A program made the position numbers and the translations under genes. 6,575 nucleotides of DNA from Chlamydiia bacterium (GTDB lineage: Bacteria; Chlamydiota; Chlamydiia; Chlamydiales; FEN-1388): the NCBI GenBank assembly GCA_028293095.1, contig JAQGPK010000042.1:1-6575 (forward strand), in the 5' to 3' direction. Of this stretch, positions 1 to 6,124 are shown in pieces. Below the pieces are notes generated by a model that had not been told where the DNA came from, did no database searches, and saw only the letters and a list, made by a program, of their open reading frames with translations. The number at the start of each line of letters is the position of its first letter. The first letter of the stretch is position 1.

Positions 1-201
1 AGTATGCCAAATGGAACCGGTACAATTTTTTTGAGGATCTAACGGGATTTCAACCAAACTAGAGGGGTCCTTAGAGGATGCAAGGCAAAGAGATGTTACT
101 GGATTTTGAGAAAAGACAGCAAAATTCCAGCCCCCATCAATTTTGGTAGCGCCTAATGGGTATGGAAGGCTAGTTCCTTGTTCAGTATAGCAAGAGCTCA
201 T
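1..201 (-). CDS. glgX: Glycogen debranching enzyme GlgX, N-terminal part (runs off the left edge)
   Basis: Reading the minus strand from an ATG at 201-199 gives 67 codons open to the window edge. The translation contains PYPLGATKIDGGWNFAVFSQ at about residues 13-32, then a strand ending in SIWHT. This is the pattern at the start of GlgX/isoamylase-type enzymes, where an N-terminal CBM48 (early-set, beta-sandwich) domain begins with P-x-P-L-G-A-T and a D-G-G-x-N-F-x-x-F-S motif. The family hydrolyses alpha-1,6 branches of glycogen limit dextrins in the cytoplasm, and chlamydiae are known for a bacterial glycogen pathway. The catalytic GH13 domain would lie outside the window and cannot be checked. 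An AGG lies about seven bases before the ATG. I saw no convincing promoter in the 157 bases separating it from the upstream oxidoreductase gene on the same strand. A related isoamylase or glycogen-branching enzyme is possible but fits less well. Confidence 0.82.
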   Translation of the reverse strand, partial: MSSCYTEQGTSLPYPLGATKIDGGWNFAVFSQNPVTSLCLASSKDPSSLVEIPLDPQKNCTGSIWHT

Positions 202-358
202 GATTACCTGTACAGTCGCTAAAAACTGCAGCTTGTTTAAATATTTATTTTAACTCAAGGAAAATAGGAGGCAGGCTTGATCACAAAATATAAAAGCTAT
301 TTTGCTTCAGGTTCCAGTGTTACGTTAACTACTTTTGATGAATTGTTTATAGGAGCAC

Positions 359-1315
359 TTAGCTCTCTGAAATGGCAATGCAAAGCTTCTTAGCCAGGAG
401 TGCATGATAGAGCAGTCCCTTAGATCCCATACCAGTTAAGCACCAAGCCTTTTCAGAAAGCTGTACAATCGCAGGCAGACGATTTCTTGTACAAGCCCTT
501 ACTCCTGCTCTACAAGAAAGTAGCGGTAGCTGGCTATAGATGGGGGAAAAGGCAGTCAACTTCTGGCGGATTTCTCTTTCAGCCTTTTCAGGCTCTGGAT
601 CAAGCGTTATAAAATCACGTTCAAAGGTAGCACCTGCAAAGCAAGATCTACTATTTTCTGACATTGTAAGATAGGCCATTGCATTCAAAGCAAAGGGGAG
701 TGGAGGGCGTTCTTCTAAATCAAGTTCTAAGATTTGCCCTTTCAAAAATGTTAAAGGAATTGTTTTCGTCTCTTTAATGTGAGATGCACCAATTGTTACA
801 ACAGCGCGATCATATCTTTGTAGCTCCTCAAGAGAGGTAATCTCTTGAATTACAAGCTGTGCTCCAAGTGTAACGCACGCTTTCCAAAGCCCTTGTAAAT
901 ACTCTTTACAGTTAACAGTAAAACCCGACTGAATGAAAAGGGCTGGTGTTCTGAGTAGGAGAGGAGCTCTCTCTTGCACTTTTTCTTCGCTCCACCATTC
1001 GGTATCAGGATAGTGCTCTGAAAGGGATAAAAATTCTTGGCGTAATTCCTCAGTAATGCAGGGTCTTAAAATTCCAGCTTTTGGACTGTAGTTTGCAACT
1101 TTGAGTAGTTTGAGTGTTTCTTCGATTCCTTCACGGCCTTGCCAAGAAAGAGCGGCTTTTGCTGGCATAAAAGGGTGAATGAGGCCTGCAGCAATCCCTG
1201 ATGCGCCGGCGCCAATACCTCCTCGATCAAAGAGAGTTACTTGATGGCCCAGATTGAGAAGATTCCAGCAGGTCGAGAGCCCTGAAAAACCAGCCCCTAT
1301 AATTGCGATGTTCAC
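359..1315 (-). CDS. FAD-dependent oxidoreductase, DAO family, similar to the MnmC FAD domain
   Basis: The 318-residue protein starts with a dinucleotide-binding strand-turn-helix (IIGAGFSG, residues 5-12) and an acidic end of strand 2 (VTLFD), the FAD-binding signature of the DAO/glycine-oxidase superfamily. Next comes GAGASGIAAGLIHPFM (about 35-50), like the ASGN-x-x-G-x-x-x-P segment of MnmC. The C-terminus has GVRACTRNRLP (about 268-278) followed by GMGSKGLLYHALLAKKL, matching the G-V-R-x-x-T-x-x-x-L-P and G-x-G-S-[RK]-G-L-x-x-x-x-L-x-A-x-x-L pattern of the MnmC oxidoreductase domain. That domain removes the carboxymethyl group from cmnm5U34 of tRNA. I infer such a role; the alternative is a D-amino-acid dehydrogenase (DadA) or glycine-oxidase-like enzyme, which many annotations would choose. 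It is short for the family (usually about 350-400 residues) but looks complete. The start is GTG, with GGAAGGA ten bases upstream. It is divergent from the phnP-like gene across 60 bases. Confidence 0.85.
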   Translation of the reverse strand: MNIAIIGAGFSGLSTCWNLLNLGHQVTLFDRGGIGAGASGIAAGLIHPFMPAKAALSWQGREGIEETLKLLKVANYSPKAGILRPCITEELRQEFLSLSEHYPDTEWWSEEKVQERAPLLLRTPALFIQSGFTVNCKEYLQGLWKACVTLGAQLVIQEITSLEELQRYDRAVVTIGASHIKETKTIPLTFLKGQILELDLEERPPLPFALNAMAYLTMSENSRSCFAGATFERDFITLDPEPEKAEREIRQKLTAFSPIYSQLPLLSCRAGVRACTRNRLPAIVQLSEKAWCLTGMGSKGLLYHALLAKKLCIAISES

Positions 1316-1359
1316 AGGAATTCATCCTTCCGTTAAGGTAATATCAACTCTTTCGATTT

Positions 1360-1365
1360 ATTATA
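1360..1365 (-). promoter_or_regulatory. Candidate -10 box for the minus-strand oxidoreductase gene
   Basis: The minus strand reads a perfect TATAAT here, 44 bases before the GTG start of the oxidoreductase, inside the 60-base divergent gap. A -35 at the usual spacing would fall in the first codons of the divergent phnP-like gene and is poor (TTCCAT). Perfect -10 matches also arise by chance in A+T-rich DNA, so this is only a candidate. No clear promoter for the rightward operon was seen in the same gap. Confidence 0.3.
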
Positions 1366-1375
1366 GGGTAAAATC

Positions 1376-2173
1376 GTGGCTGATGGAAGCTTACTTTTTC
1401 TTGGAACTGGTGCCTCATCCGGCATTCCGGTCATTGGATGCACATGTGTAGTCTGCACTTCGTCAAATCCGAAAGATCGAAGACTCCGAACTTCGGCACT
1501 TATCAAATACAATGGGAAAAATTTTTTAATTGATGCAGGGCCAGATATTCGTAGACAAGCGCTTCAGCATCAAATCAATACAATTGATGGTCTTTTTATT
1601 ACCCATCCACACTATGATCATGTGGGAGGGCTAGAGGAGCTCCGCGTTTATAATTTTATTCAAAAATCAGCTATTCATTGCATGCTGCATACTGAGAGTT
1701 TAGAAGAAGTTAAGAAATTATTTTATTATCTTTTTTCTCCATCCATTGAGGGCCAGAATCACACCTCGCAATTTGACTTTATTCCAGTTACTAATCAAAC
1801 TGGAGAGTGCAATTTTGAGGGACTACAGGTACGCTACTTTTGTTATGTGCAAGGCAATGCAAAGGTATTAGGACTTCGTATTGGTGATTTGGCCTATTTT
1901 ACAGACATAAAAAGTTATACAGATGAGATTTTTGAATTTGTAAAAGGTGTCAAAACGCTTGTTGTCTCTGCTCTTGGTTTTACTCCTTCTCGTGTTCATT
2001 TGACTGTTGAAGAAGCGGTTGCTTTTGCAGAGCGGTCAGGTGCTGAAAAGAGTTATTTTATTCACCTAGCTCATGAAATTGAGCATAATTATGTAGAGTC
2101 TCTCTTGCCTCAAGGGATGCATCTCGCATATGATGGATTAGAAATTCCACTAAGGATTAATGATGACAACTGA
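1376..2173 (+). CDS. phnP: Metallo-beta-lactamase-fold hydrolase, PhnP-like
   Basis: This 265-residue protein has the metal-binding HPHYDH signature of the metallo-beta-lactamase fold (H77, H79, D81, H82), preceded by the FLIDAGPD strand with its Asp. D177 (in YFTDIKS) and H230 (in FIHLAH) fit the other conserved ligand positions. An N-terminal GCTCVVC (C22, C24, C27) with H233 matches the structural zinc site of E. coli PhnP, so this belongs to the PhnP branch. E. coli PhnP is a cyclic phosphodiesterase acting on 5-phosphoribosyl 1,2-cyclic phosphate in phosphonate breakdown. No phosphonate genes are nearby, so the true substrate is unknown and the symbol marks family only. The usual metal-ligand His of the VxHG segment is Gln159 here. 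The start is GTG, supported by AGGG seven bases upstream; no in-frame ATG lies near. It leads the run into hflX, whose start codon lies inside its 3' end, suggesting translational coupling. Confidence 0.9.
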   Translation: MADGSLLFLGTGASSGIPVIGCTCVVCTSSNPKDRRLRTSALIKYNGKNFLIDAGPDIRRQALQHQINTIDGLFITHPHYDHVGGLEELRVYNFIQKSAIHCMLHTESLEEVKKLFYYLFSPSIEGQNHTSQFDFIPVTNQTGECNFEGLQVRYFCYVQGNAKVLGLRIGDLAYFTDIKSYTDEIFEFVKGVKTLVVSALGFTPSRVHLTVEEAVAFAERSGAEKSYFIHLAHEIEHNYVESLLPQGMHLAYDGLEIPLRINDDN

Positions 2174-3545
2174 AGAACAAATTTCGAAAGAGCATCCTCA
2201 AGATATATTATTAGATGCATCAAGACTTACTTGGTTTGATAAAAAACGCTTTTCTAATATGCCAGCACTTCTTGTTGGAGTCTACAAAGGTGGTTCAGAC
2301 ACTCGTTTGCAATGTCTTGAGTATTTACAAGAGCTGCGGCTTTTATGTGACACACATGAAATTCAAACTGTTGATCAAATTGCCCTTTCCATGCGCACCT
2401 ACTCTTCTGCAAATTTTTTAAGTACCGGGAAGCTAGAAGAAGTCAGGCGTACAATGGATGCGCTGGGTGCAAAACTTGTAGTATTTGATGATGAAATCAC
2501 ACCCGCACAACAGCGTAACTTAGAAAGCGTCTTGCGCGTGCCTGTGATTGACCGAGCCGAAGTGATTCTCTGCGTATTTGCCGATCGTGCAAAAACGAAA
2601 GAGGCCAAATTACAGGTGGAGCTTGCCCAAGTAAAGTACATAGCTCCTCGCTTAAAAAGAATGTGGACACACCTTTCAAGACAATCGGGTGGTGGTGGAG
2701 GCTCCTCTGGGGGCGGCTATTTGAAAGGCGTTGGCGAGAAGCAAATCGAAATTGACCGTCGTTTATTAAAGAACAAAATTGATCGATTGAACCAGCTTAT
2801 TCGCGAAGTAAAAAACTCACGCGCAACGCAACGAAGCTTGCGAGAGAGAAGCGAAATTCCCGTCTTTGCAATTGTTGGCTATACAAACGCTGGTAAATCC
2901 ACACTGATGAAGCAGCTCACCTTAGCAGATGTCTTTATTGAAGATAAGCTCTTTGCAACGCTTGACACAACCACACGAAAATTTCAACTCCCTGGAAATA
3001 AGCAAGAACTTCTTTTAATTGATACCGTAGGGTTCATTCGTAAGCTTCCGCACCTTCTTGTCATGGCGTTTCGCAGCACACTCGAAGAAGCTGTCCAAAC
3101 AGATGTGCTCATTCATGTAATCGATGCAAGCCATCCTATGGCGCTCGAGCAAGCTGCGACAACTCTCGAAGTTCTTAAAGAGCTTCATGCTGGTGATAAA
3201 CCTGTTATCACGGTGCTTAATAAGATGGATCGCTTGAAGAGCGATGAGGTAACGCCTCAACAAAATGAGGTGTATCAAAAATTGCGTCTTGCCTATCCTC
3301 GTGTTATTGAAGTATCTGCAGTCGCAGGTGAGGGAATGGATGCGCTTTTTGAAGAGATCAAGTATGTGCTTCAAAAAAGGCGACATATCGTCAACTTACG
3401 CATTCCTCAAAGCGAGTACCAGATGGTATCAGAGGCTATTCGTCAAGGAAAAATCATCAGTCAAGAGTATATTGATAATGATGTGTTGATTGAGGTAGAT
3501 CTTCCTGTAACTGTAGCGTATCGATTTGACGCCTATAAAGTTTAA
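2160..3545 (+). CDS. hflX: Ribosome-splitting GTPase HflX
   Basis: The 461-residue protein has the full HflX layout. An N-terminal HflX-specific domain (about 35-175) includes the FLSTGKLEEV and VFDDEITPAQQRNLE segments. A glycine-rich hinge (about 177-192) leads into GEKQIEIDRR and a coiled helix, followed by the GTPase domain with G1 GYTNAGKST (240-248), switch I TLDTTTR (about 267-273), G3 DTVGF (288-292), G4 NKMD (354-357) and G5 SAVAGEG (386-392). A small C-terminal domain (about 405-461) closes the protein. HflX binds 50S and 70S particles and splits stalled or stress-inactivated ribosomes using GTP. Switch I has Thr where most HflX proteins have Pro (TLDPTTR), a mild change. Two ATG codons stand side by side at 2160 and 2163; either could start, and both lie inside the preceding gene (overlap up to 14 bases). 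The waaA gene follows after 14 bases. Confidence 0.97.
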   Translation: MMTTEEQISKEHPQDILLDASRLTWFDKKRFSNMPALLVGVYKGGSDTRLQCLEYLQELRLLCDTHEIQTVDQIALSMRTYSSANFLSTGKLEEVRRTMDALGAKLVVFDDEITPAQQRNLESVLRVPVIDRAEVILCVFADRAKTKEAKLQVELAQVKYIAPRLKRMWTHLSRQSGGGGGSSGGGYLKGVGEKQIEIDRRLLKNKIDRLNQLIREVKNSRATQRSLRERSEIPVFAIVGYTNAGKSTLMKQLTLADVFIEDKLFATLDTTTRKFQLPGNKQELLLIDTVGFIRKLPHLLVMAFRSTLEEAVQTDVLIHVIDASHPMALEQAATTLEVLKELHAGDKPVITVLNKMDRLKSDEVTPQQNEVYQKLRLAYPRVIEVSAVAGEGMDALFEEIKYVLQKRRHIVNLRIPQSEYQMVSEAIRQGKIISQEYIDNDVLIEVDLPVTVAYRFDAYKV

Positions 3546-3559
3546 TAAAAGGGCCAAAA

Positions 3560-4879
3560 ATGCTGTTTTCAGTTCTATATGAGATCTTCTTTATACTTGT
3601 CTTTTTGTTTTTTCTTCCAAAGACAATCTATCAGGCAATTTTCAAGAAAAAATATCGCCAAAGTTTTTTTAAACGGTTAGGCTTTCAATTTCCAAAAGTT
3701 TCTCGAAAAGGAGAGGGCCCTATTATTTGGGTGCATGCAGTCTCTGTTGGTGAGGCTCAAGCCATTGCAAGTTTTGTTGAGAGATTGAAAAAAGAAATTA
3801 ATGATGCAACTATTGTTATCTCCAGTGCTTCAGAAACTGGCCATGAGGCAGCTAAAAGGATCCTTCCATTTGCAGACTATCATGTCTATCTTCCCTTCGA
3901 TTTTTGGCTTTCTGTAAACTATGTATTTAAACAATGCTCTCCAGATATCGTCATTCTTTCTGAGACTGACTTCTGGTGGCGTTTTTTACAAATGGCAAAG
4001 AAAGAAGGGGCTGTTACACTTCTTGCGAGCGGAAAGATATCAGAGGCCTCGTATACAGTATTTAAGCGCTTTCGCTTTTTCTCTCGAAAGCTCTTTTCAT
4101 TACTTGACTTCTTGTGCGTACAAAGTGAGGTATACAAAGAGAAATTTATTGATTTAGGAGTCTCTTCAGCAAAGATTCTGGTAACTGGGAATATTAAAGG
4201 CGATACTCATTTTCAATCACTCACGTCAGAAGAAAAAGCCCATTTGAGACAAAAATTTGGATTTGCTGACGATGATTTTATTCTTGTCGTAGGCTCAAGC
4301 CATGATCCCGAAGAAAGGCTGATTATAAATCAACTAAGCGCACTCTTTGAAACAATACCAAAACTTAAACTTATGCTTGTTCCGCGCCATCCTGAGCGCT
4401 TTTCTGAGGTAAAGGCTTTAGTTGCAGAGTTAGGATACCCTTATACTTGCTGGAGCTCATCCTCTTTCGATAATAGCCCACGTAGTGTTGTAGTGGATAC
4501 CATGGGTGTACTCATCAAGTGCTATCAAATTGCAGATCTTGCCATTGTTGCAGGTAGTTTTACTGATAGGGTTGGCGGTCACAATATTTTAGAGCCTTGC
4601 TATTTTGGAATTCCTACACTGTGCGGCCCCTTTATGTATAAACAAAAATCACTTCTAGATTTCGCTATAGAAGGGAAAGCTGTTGTCCAAACTGACATAA
4701 AAGATCTTCAAGTTATCGTGAAAGAATTGATCGAAAGTAAAGAAAAAAGGCAAACACTCTCTCGTAATGGCCTCTCTCTTTTAACGACGATTCGAGGATC
4801 AGTTGATAAGACAGTGGCTGTGGTACAAGAACTTACGCCGCAGTATTTCTCATTACATATTAAATCTTGTGTTAAATAA
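3560..4879 (+). CDS. waaA: 3-deoxy-D-manno-octulosonic acid (Kdo) transferase
   Basis: WaaA transfers Kdo from CMP-Kdo to lipid A precursor at the inner face of the cytoplasmic membrane, starting the lipopolysaccharide core. The 439-residue length is normal. An N-terminal hydrophobic helix (about 4-20) followed by a basic stretch anchors it to the membrane. HAVSVGEAQA holds the catalytic Glu (E65). Other family marks are ILSETDFWW (about 132-140), GNIKGD (about 210-215), the VPRHPERF strand-loop and, in the C-terminal GT-B domain, GSFTDRVGGHNILEP (GGHN at 339-342, Glu345), which belongs to the nucleotide-sugar site. Chlamydial enzymes (gseA/kdtA) can add several Kdo units, but the number cannot be read from sequence. 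The ATG is preceded by AAGGG about eight bases upstream and lies 14 bases after hflX, so the two are probably co-transcribed. The stop lies 31 bases before a tRNA gene. Confidence 0.96.
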   Translation: MLFSVLYEIFFILVFLFFLPKTIYQAIFKKKYRQSFFKRLGFQFPKVSRKGEGPIIWVHAVSVGEAQAIASFVERLKKEINDATIVISSASETGHEAAKRILPFADYHVYLPFDFWLSVNYVFKQCSPDIVILSETDFWWRFLQMAKKEGAVTLLASGKISEASYTVFKRFRFFSRKLFSLLDFLCVQSEVYKEKFIDLGVSSAKILVTGNIKGDTHFQSLTSEEKAHLRQKFGFADDDFILVVGSSHDPEERLIINQLSALFETIPKLKLMLVPRHPERFSEVKALVAELGYPYTCWSSSSFDNSPRSVVVDTMGVLIKCYQIADLAIVAGSFTDRVGGHNILEPCYFGIPTLCGPFMYKQKSLLDFAIEGKAVVQTDIKDLQVIVKELIESKEKRQTLSRNGLSLLTTIRGSVDKTVAVVQELTPQYFSLHIKSCVK

Positions 4880-4896
4880 GATGTTTCGAGTACAAT
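4867..4896 (+). promoter_or_regulatory. Candidate promoter for the tRNA genes
   Basis: TTGTGT (4867-4872) and TACAAT (4891-4896) are separated by 18 bases. The -10 box matches the sigma-70-type consensus at five of six positions, the -35 only in its first three. The -10 box ends 14 bases before the tRNA-fMet gene, which leaves room for a short leader. The -35 overlaps the last waaA codons. It would allow the tRNA to be made independently of the upstream operon; read-through from waaA is equally possible. Confidence 0.4.
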
Positions 4897-4910
4897 TTTG
4901 GCCAACCTAT

Positions 4911-4983
4911 CGCGGGGTGGAGCAGGGGTTAGCTCGTTGGGCTCATAACCCAAAGGCCGGAGGTTCGAATCCTTCCCCCGCTA
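4911..4983 (+). tRNA. Initiator tRNA-fMet (CAT)
   Basis: The 73 bases fold into a full cloverleaf: acceptor 4911-4917 with 4976-4982, D stem GAGC/GCTC, anticodon stem TTGGG/CCCAA, T stem GGAGG/CCTTC (one G-T pair) with loop TTCGAAT, and discriminator A. The anticodon CAT is at 4944-4946 in loop CTCATAA. Three features mark it as the initiator: position 1 does not pair with position 72 (C against T here, C against A in E. coli), the anticodon stem has three consecutive G-C pairs next to the loop, and the D stem has A11-T24. The 3' CCA is not encoded and must be added after transcription. Confidence 0.96.
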
Positions 4984-4988
4984 TTTTT

Positions 4989-5016
4989 AACCTGAGATAA
5001 AACTCAGGTTTTTTTT
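4989..5016 (+). terminator. Intrinsic terminator between the two tRNA genes
   Basis: AACCTGAG (4989-4996) and CTCAGGTT (5003-5010) form a perfect 8-pair stem around a six-base ATAAAA loop, followed by six more T (5011-5016). This is a classic Rho-independent terminator for the plus strand. On the minus strand the stem is not followed by T, so it is one-directional. It begins five bases after tRNA-fMet and ends four bases before the next tRNA. Confidence 0.88.
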
Positions 5017-5020
5017 ATGC

Positions 5021-5093
5021 AGCGGTATAGCTCAGTCGGTAGAGCAACGGAATCATAATCCGTTTGTCGTTGGTTCGAGTCCGACTACCGCTA
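5021..5093 (+). tRNA. tRNA with anticodon CAT, probably elongator tRNA-Met
   Basis: A complete 73-base cloverleaf: acceptor AGCGGTA/TACCGCT, D stem GCTC/GAGC, anticodon stem ACGGA/TCCGT, anticodon CAT at 5054-5056 in loop ATCATAA, T stem GTTGG/CCGAC with loop TTCGAGT, discriminator A, no encoded CCA. All seven acceptor pairs form and the D stem has C11-G24, so it is not an initiator. CAT is also the gene-encoded anticodon of the tRNA-Ile that TilS changes to lysidine and reads AUA. Overall resemblance to bacterial elongator tRNA-Met (GGAATCATAATCC core) favours Met, but sequence alone does not settle it. No promoter of its own is visible in the few bases after the terminator. Confidence 0.9.
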
Positions 5094-5163
5094 ATTCCTT
5101 CAAATACATCCAAAATACTCTTAATCCATTTCTTTTCTATCTTACTATCAAAGCACTAAAGTA

Positions 5164-5266
5164 TTTAAATCTAGGCGATAAAAAGTAGTAGCACTTTCCT
5201 GTTACCTTGGTTATAGTTCTCACATAGTTAGTTAAATAATTCAGCCTCTTTTAAATCTAGGATAAA
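5164..5266 (+). repeat. Imperfect direct repeat in the leader of the caspase-like gene
   Basis: TTTAAATCTAGG occurs at 5164-5175 and again at 5250-5261, each followed by ATAAA. The copies differ by a two-base insertion (19 bases at 5164-5182, 17 bases at 5250-5266). The second copy contains the AGGA ribosome-binding site of the following gene, seven bases before its ATG. The first copy has no start codon after it. The pair may come from a small local duplication or may be a paired protein-binding site. The remaining non-coding bases (5094-5163 and 5183-5249) are A+T-rich; I saw no convincing promoter, terminator or gene in them. Confidence 0.5.
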
Positions 5267-5269
5267 GCA

Positions 5270-6121
5270 ATGACTGTAGCGCCTCTTTCTGACCGTTTAT
5301 TTATGATACTTCGTGAGCTTCCGGAATATTTTTCCACTGCATATAAACTGCGATTTAGAAATGCTGATAGCAAGTTGAATACAACAATTTTTGTTATTTT
5401 TAAACGCTGCGTACTTTTAATTTATGAGCTTATTAGCTACAGGCCAACACTTGAAAATTTTCAACGAAATAGTGTAAGACTCGATCTCGACTTTGCTGCA
5501 CTTAATGAGACCATTAAGGATAATGATAAACCAATTTGTGCCTATTTTGTTAGTTCAGAAGATAGTAATGGAGCCATTTTAGGAGATCCCGTCTACTACT
5601 ACCATCACTACAAAATCAACAATTTTCAAAAACAGTATGCGGTTGCTGCAAAAGTTGTTCGATCGATGCTAGAGCTCTTTGATTCATTAAAGACTTTGAA
5701 AGAACGGTATCCTAATCGTGAGATCAAAGTAGTAGATATTGTTTCGCATGGTGCGCCTGAAATTTTGGGGATAGGTCGCTTTGGTTATCCGAGCGAAGCT
5801 GTAGTATCTCATGGATTTAAAGAGTGTGCAAAAGATGCGACGATTATCCTCGATGCCTGCTCGTCTGGTAAAGGAGCAAATTCTATTGCTCAGAAAATTG
5901 CTGAAAACAATCCAGGTAAAACTGTACTGGCACCAGGAGCTCCTCTTTTCTTTTCTAAACCTATTATCAAAGTACAAGAACAAAAAGCTACTATAGAGCA
6001 TCTTGTACATGGCTTTGCAATTATAGATGCCTATACTGCGAAAAAGTTTCACGTCGATTTAACTTTTATTCCAAAGCCCTCATATAGGAAAATACAATTT
6101 CGAGTACTTGCAAGTAGCTAA
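5270..6121 (+). CDS. Putative caspase-like (clan CD) cysteine peptidase, function unknown
   Basis: I do not recognise this 283-residue protein as a named family. Its second half follows the caspase-haemoglobinase plan: a strand PICAYFVSS (about 88-96), a long helix (about 120-147), the hydrophobic strand IKVVDIVSHG ending in His160-Gly, a helix, then TIILDACSSGKG with Cys197, and a helix plus strand TVLAP (about 218-222). A His-Gly after one core strand and D-A-C-x-x-G after the next are the catalytic dyad positions of clan CD peptidases (caspases, metacaspases, gingipains, CHAT proteins). The spacing of 37 residues is short but within the range of the clan. The first 85 residues match nothing I know; about 38-56 are hydrophobic (NTTIFVIFKRCVLLIYELI), perhaps a buried helix or membrane contact. 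No Sec signal peptide is evident. The ATG has AGGA seven bases upstream. Peptidase activity is inferred; a non-catalytic or non-peptidase member is possible. Confidence 0.8.
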   Translation: MTVAPLSDRLFMILRELPEYFSTAYKLRFRNADSKLNTTIFVIFKRCVLLIYELISYRPTLENFQRNSVRLDLDFAALNETIKDNDKPICAYFVSSEDSNGAILGDPVYYYHHYKINNFQKQYAVAAKVVRSMLELFDSLKTLKERYPNREIKVVDIVSHGAPEILGIGRFGYPSEAVVSHGFKECAKDATIILDACSSGKGANSIAQKIAENNPGKTVLAPGAPLFFSKPIIKVQEQKATIEHLVHGFAIIDAYTAKKFHVDLTFIPKPSYRKIQFRVLASS

Positions 6122-6124
6122 TTA

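Noticed and set aside
293..308. Hairpin (minus strand GAAGC, loop AAAATA, GCTTT, then T-rich) as terminator of the oxidoreductase gene
   Set aside because: Only five pairs, one of them G-T, and the following T-run is interrupted; too weak to call.
3015..3386. Minus-strand open frame of 123 codons inside hflX
   Set aside because: It is antisense to the strongly conserved HflX GTPase domain and shows no family motif; it is a shadow frame.
4803..5000. Plus-strand open frame of 65 codons through the end of waaA, the tRNA-fMet gene and the terminator stem
   Set aside because: It reads through a complete tRNA and overlaps waaA in another frame; there is no reason to believe it is translated.
5205..5230. 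TTGGTT with downstream A+T-rich bases as a promoter for the caspase-like gene
   Set aside because: No -10-like box lies at 16-18 bases from it; TATAGT at 5212-5217 lacks any -35.
5687..6052. Minus-strand open frame of 121 codons antisense to the caspase-like gene
   Set aside because: Composition is that of an antisense frame (rich in Arg, Ser, Phe) with no recognisable motif, while the plus-strand frame has core strands and the His/Cys motifs.
6105..6116. Perfect 12-base palindrome TACTTGCAAGTA at the end of the caspase-like gene
   Set aside because: It has no loop and no T-run, lies in coding sequence and is not repeated elsewhere in the window, so neither terminator nor operator is supported.
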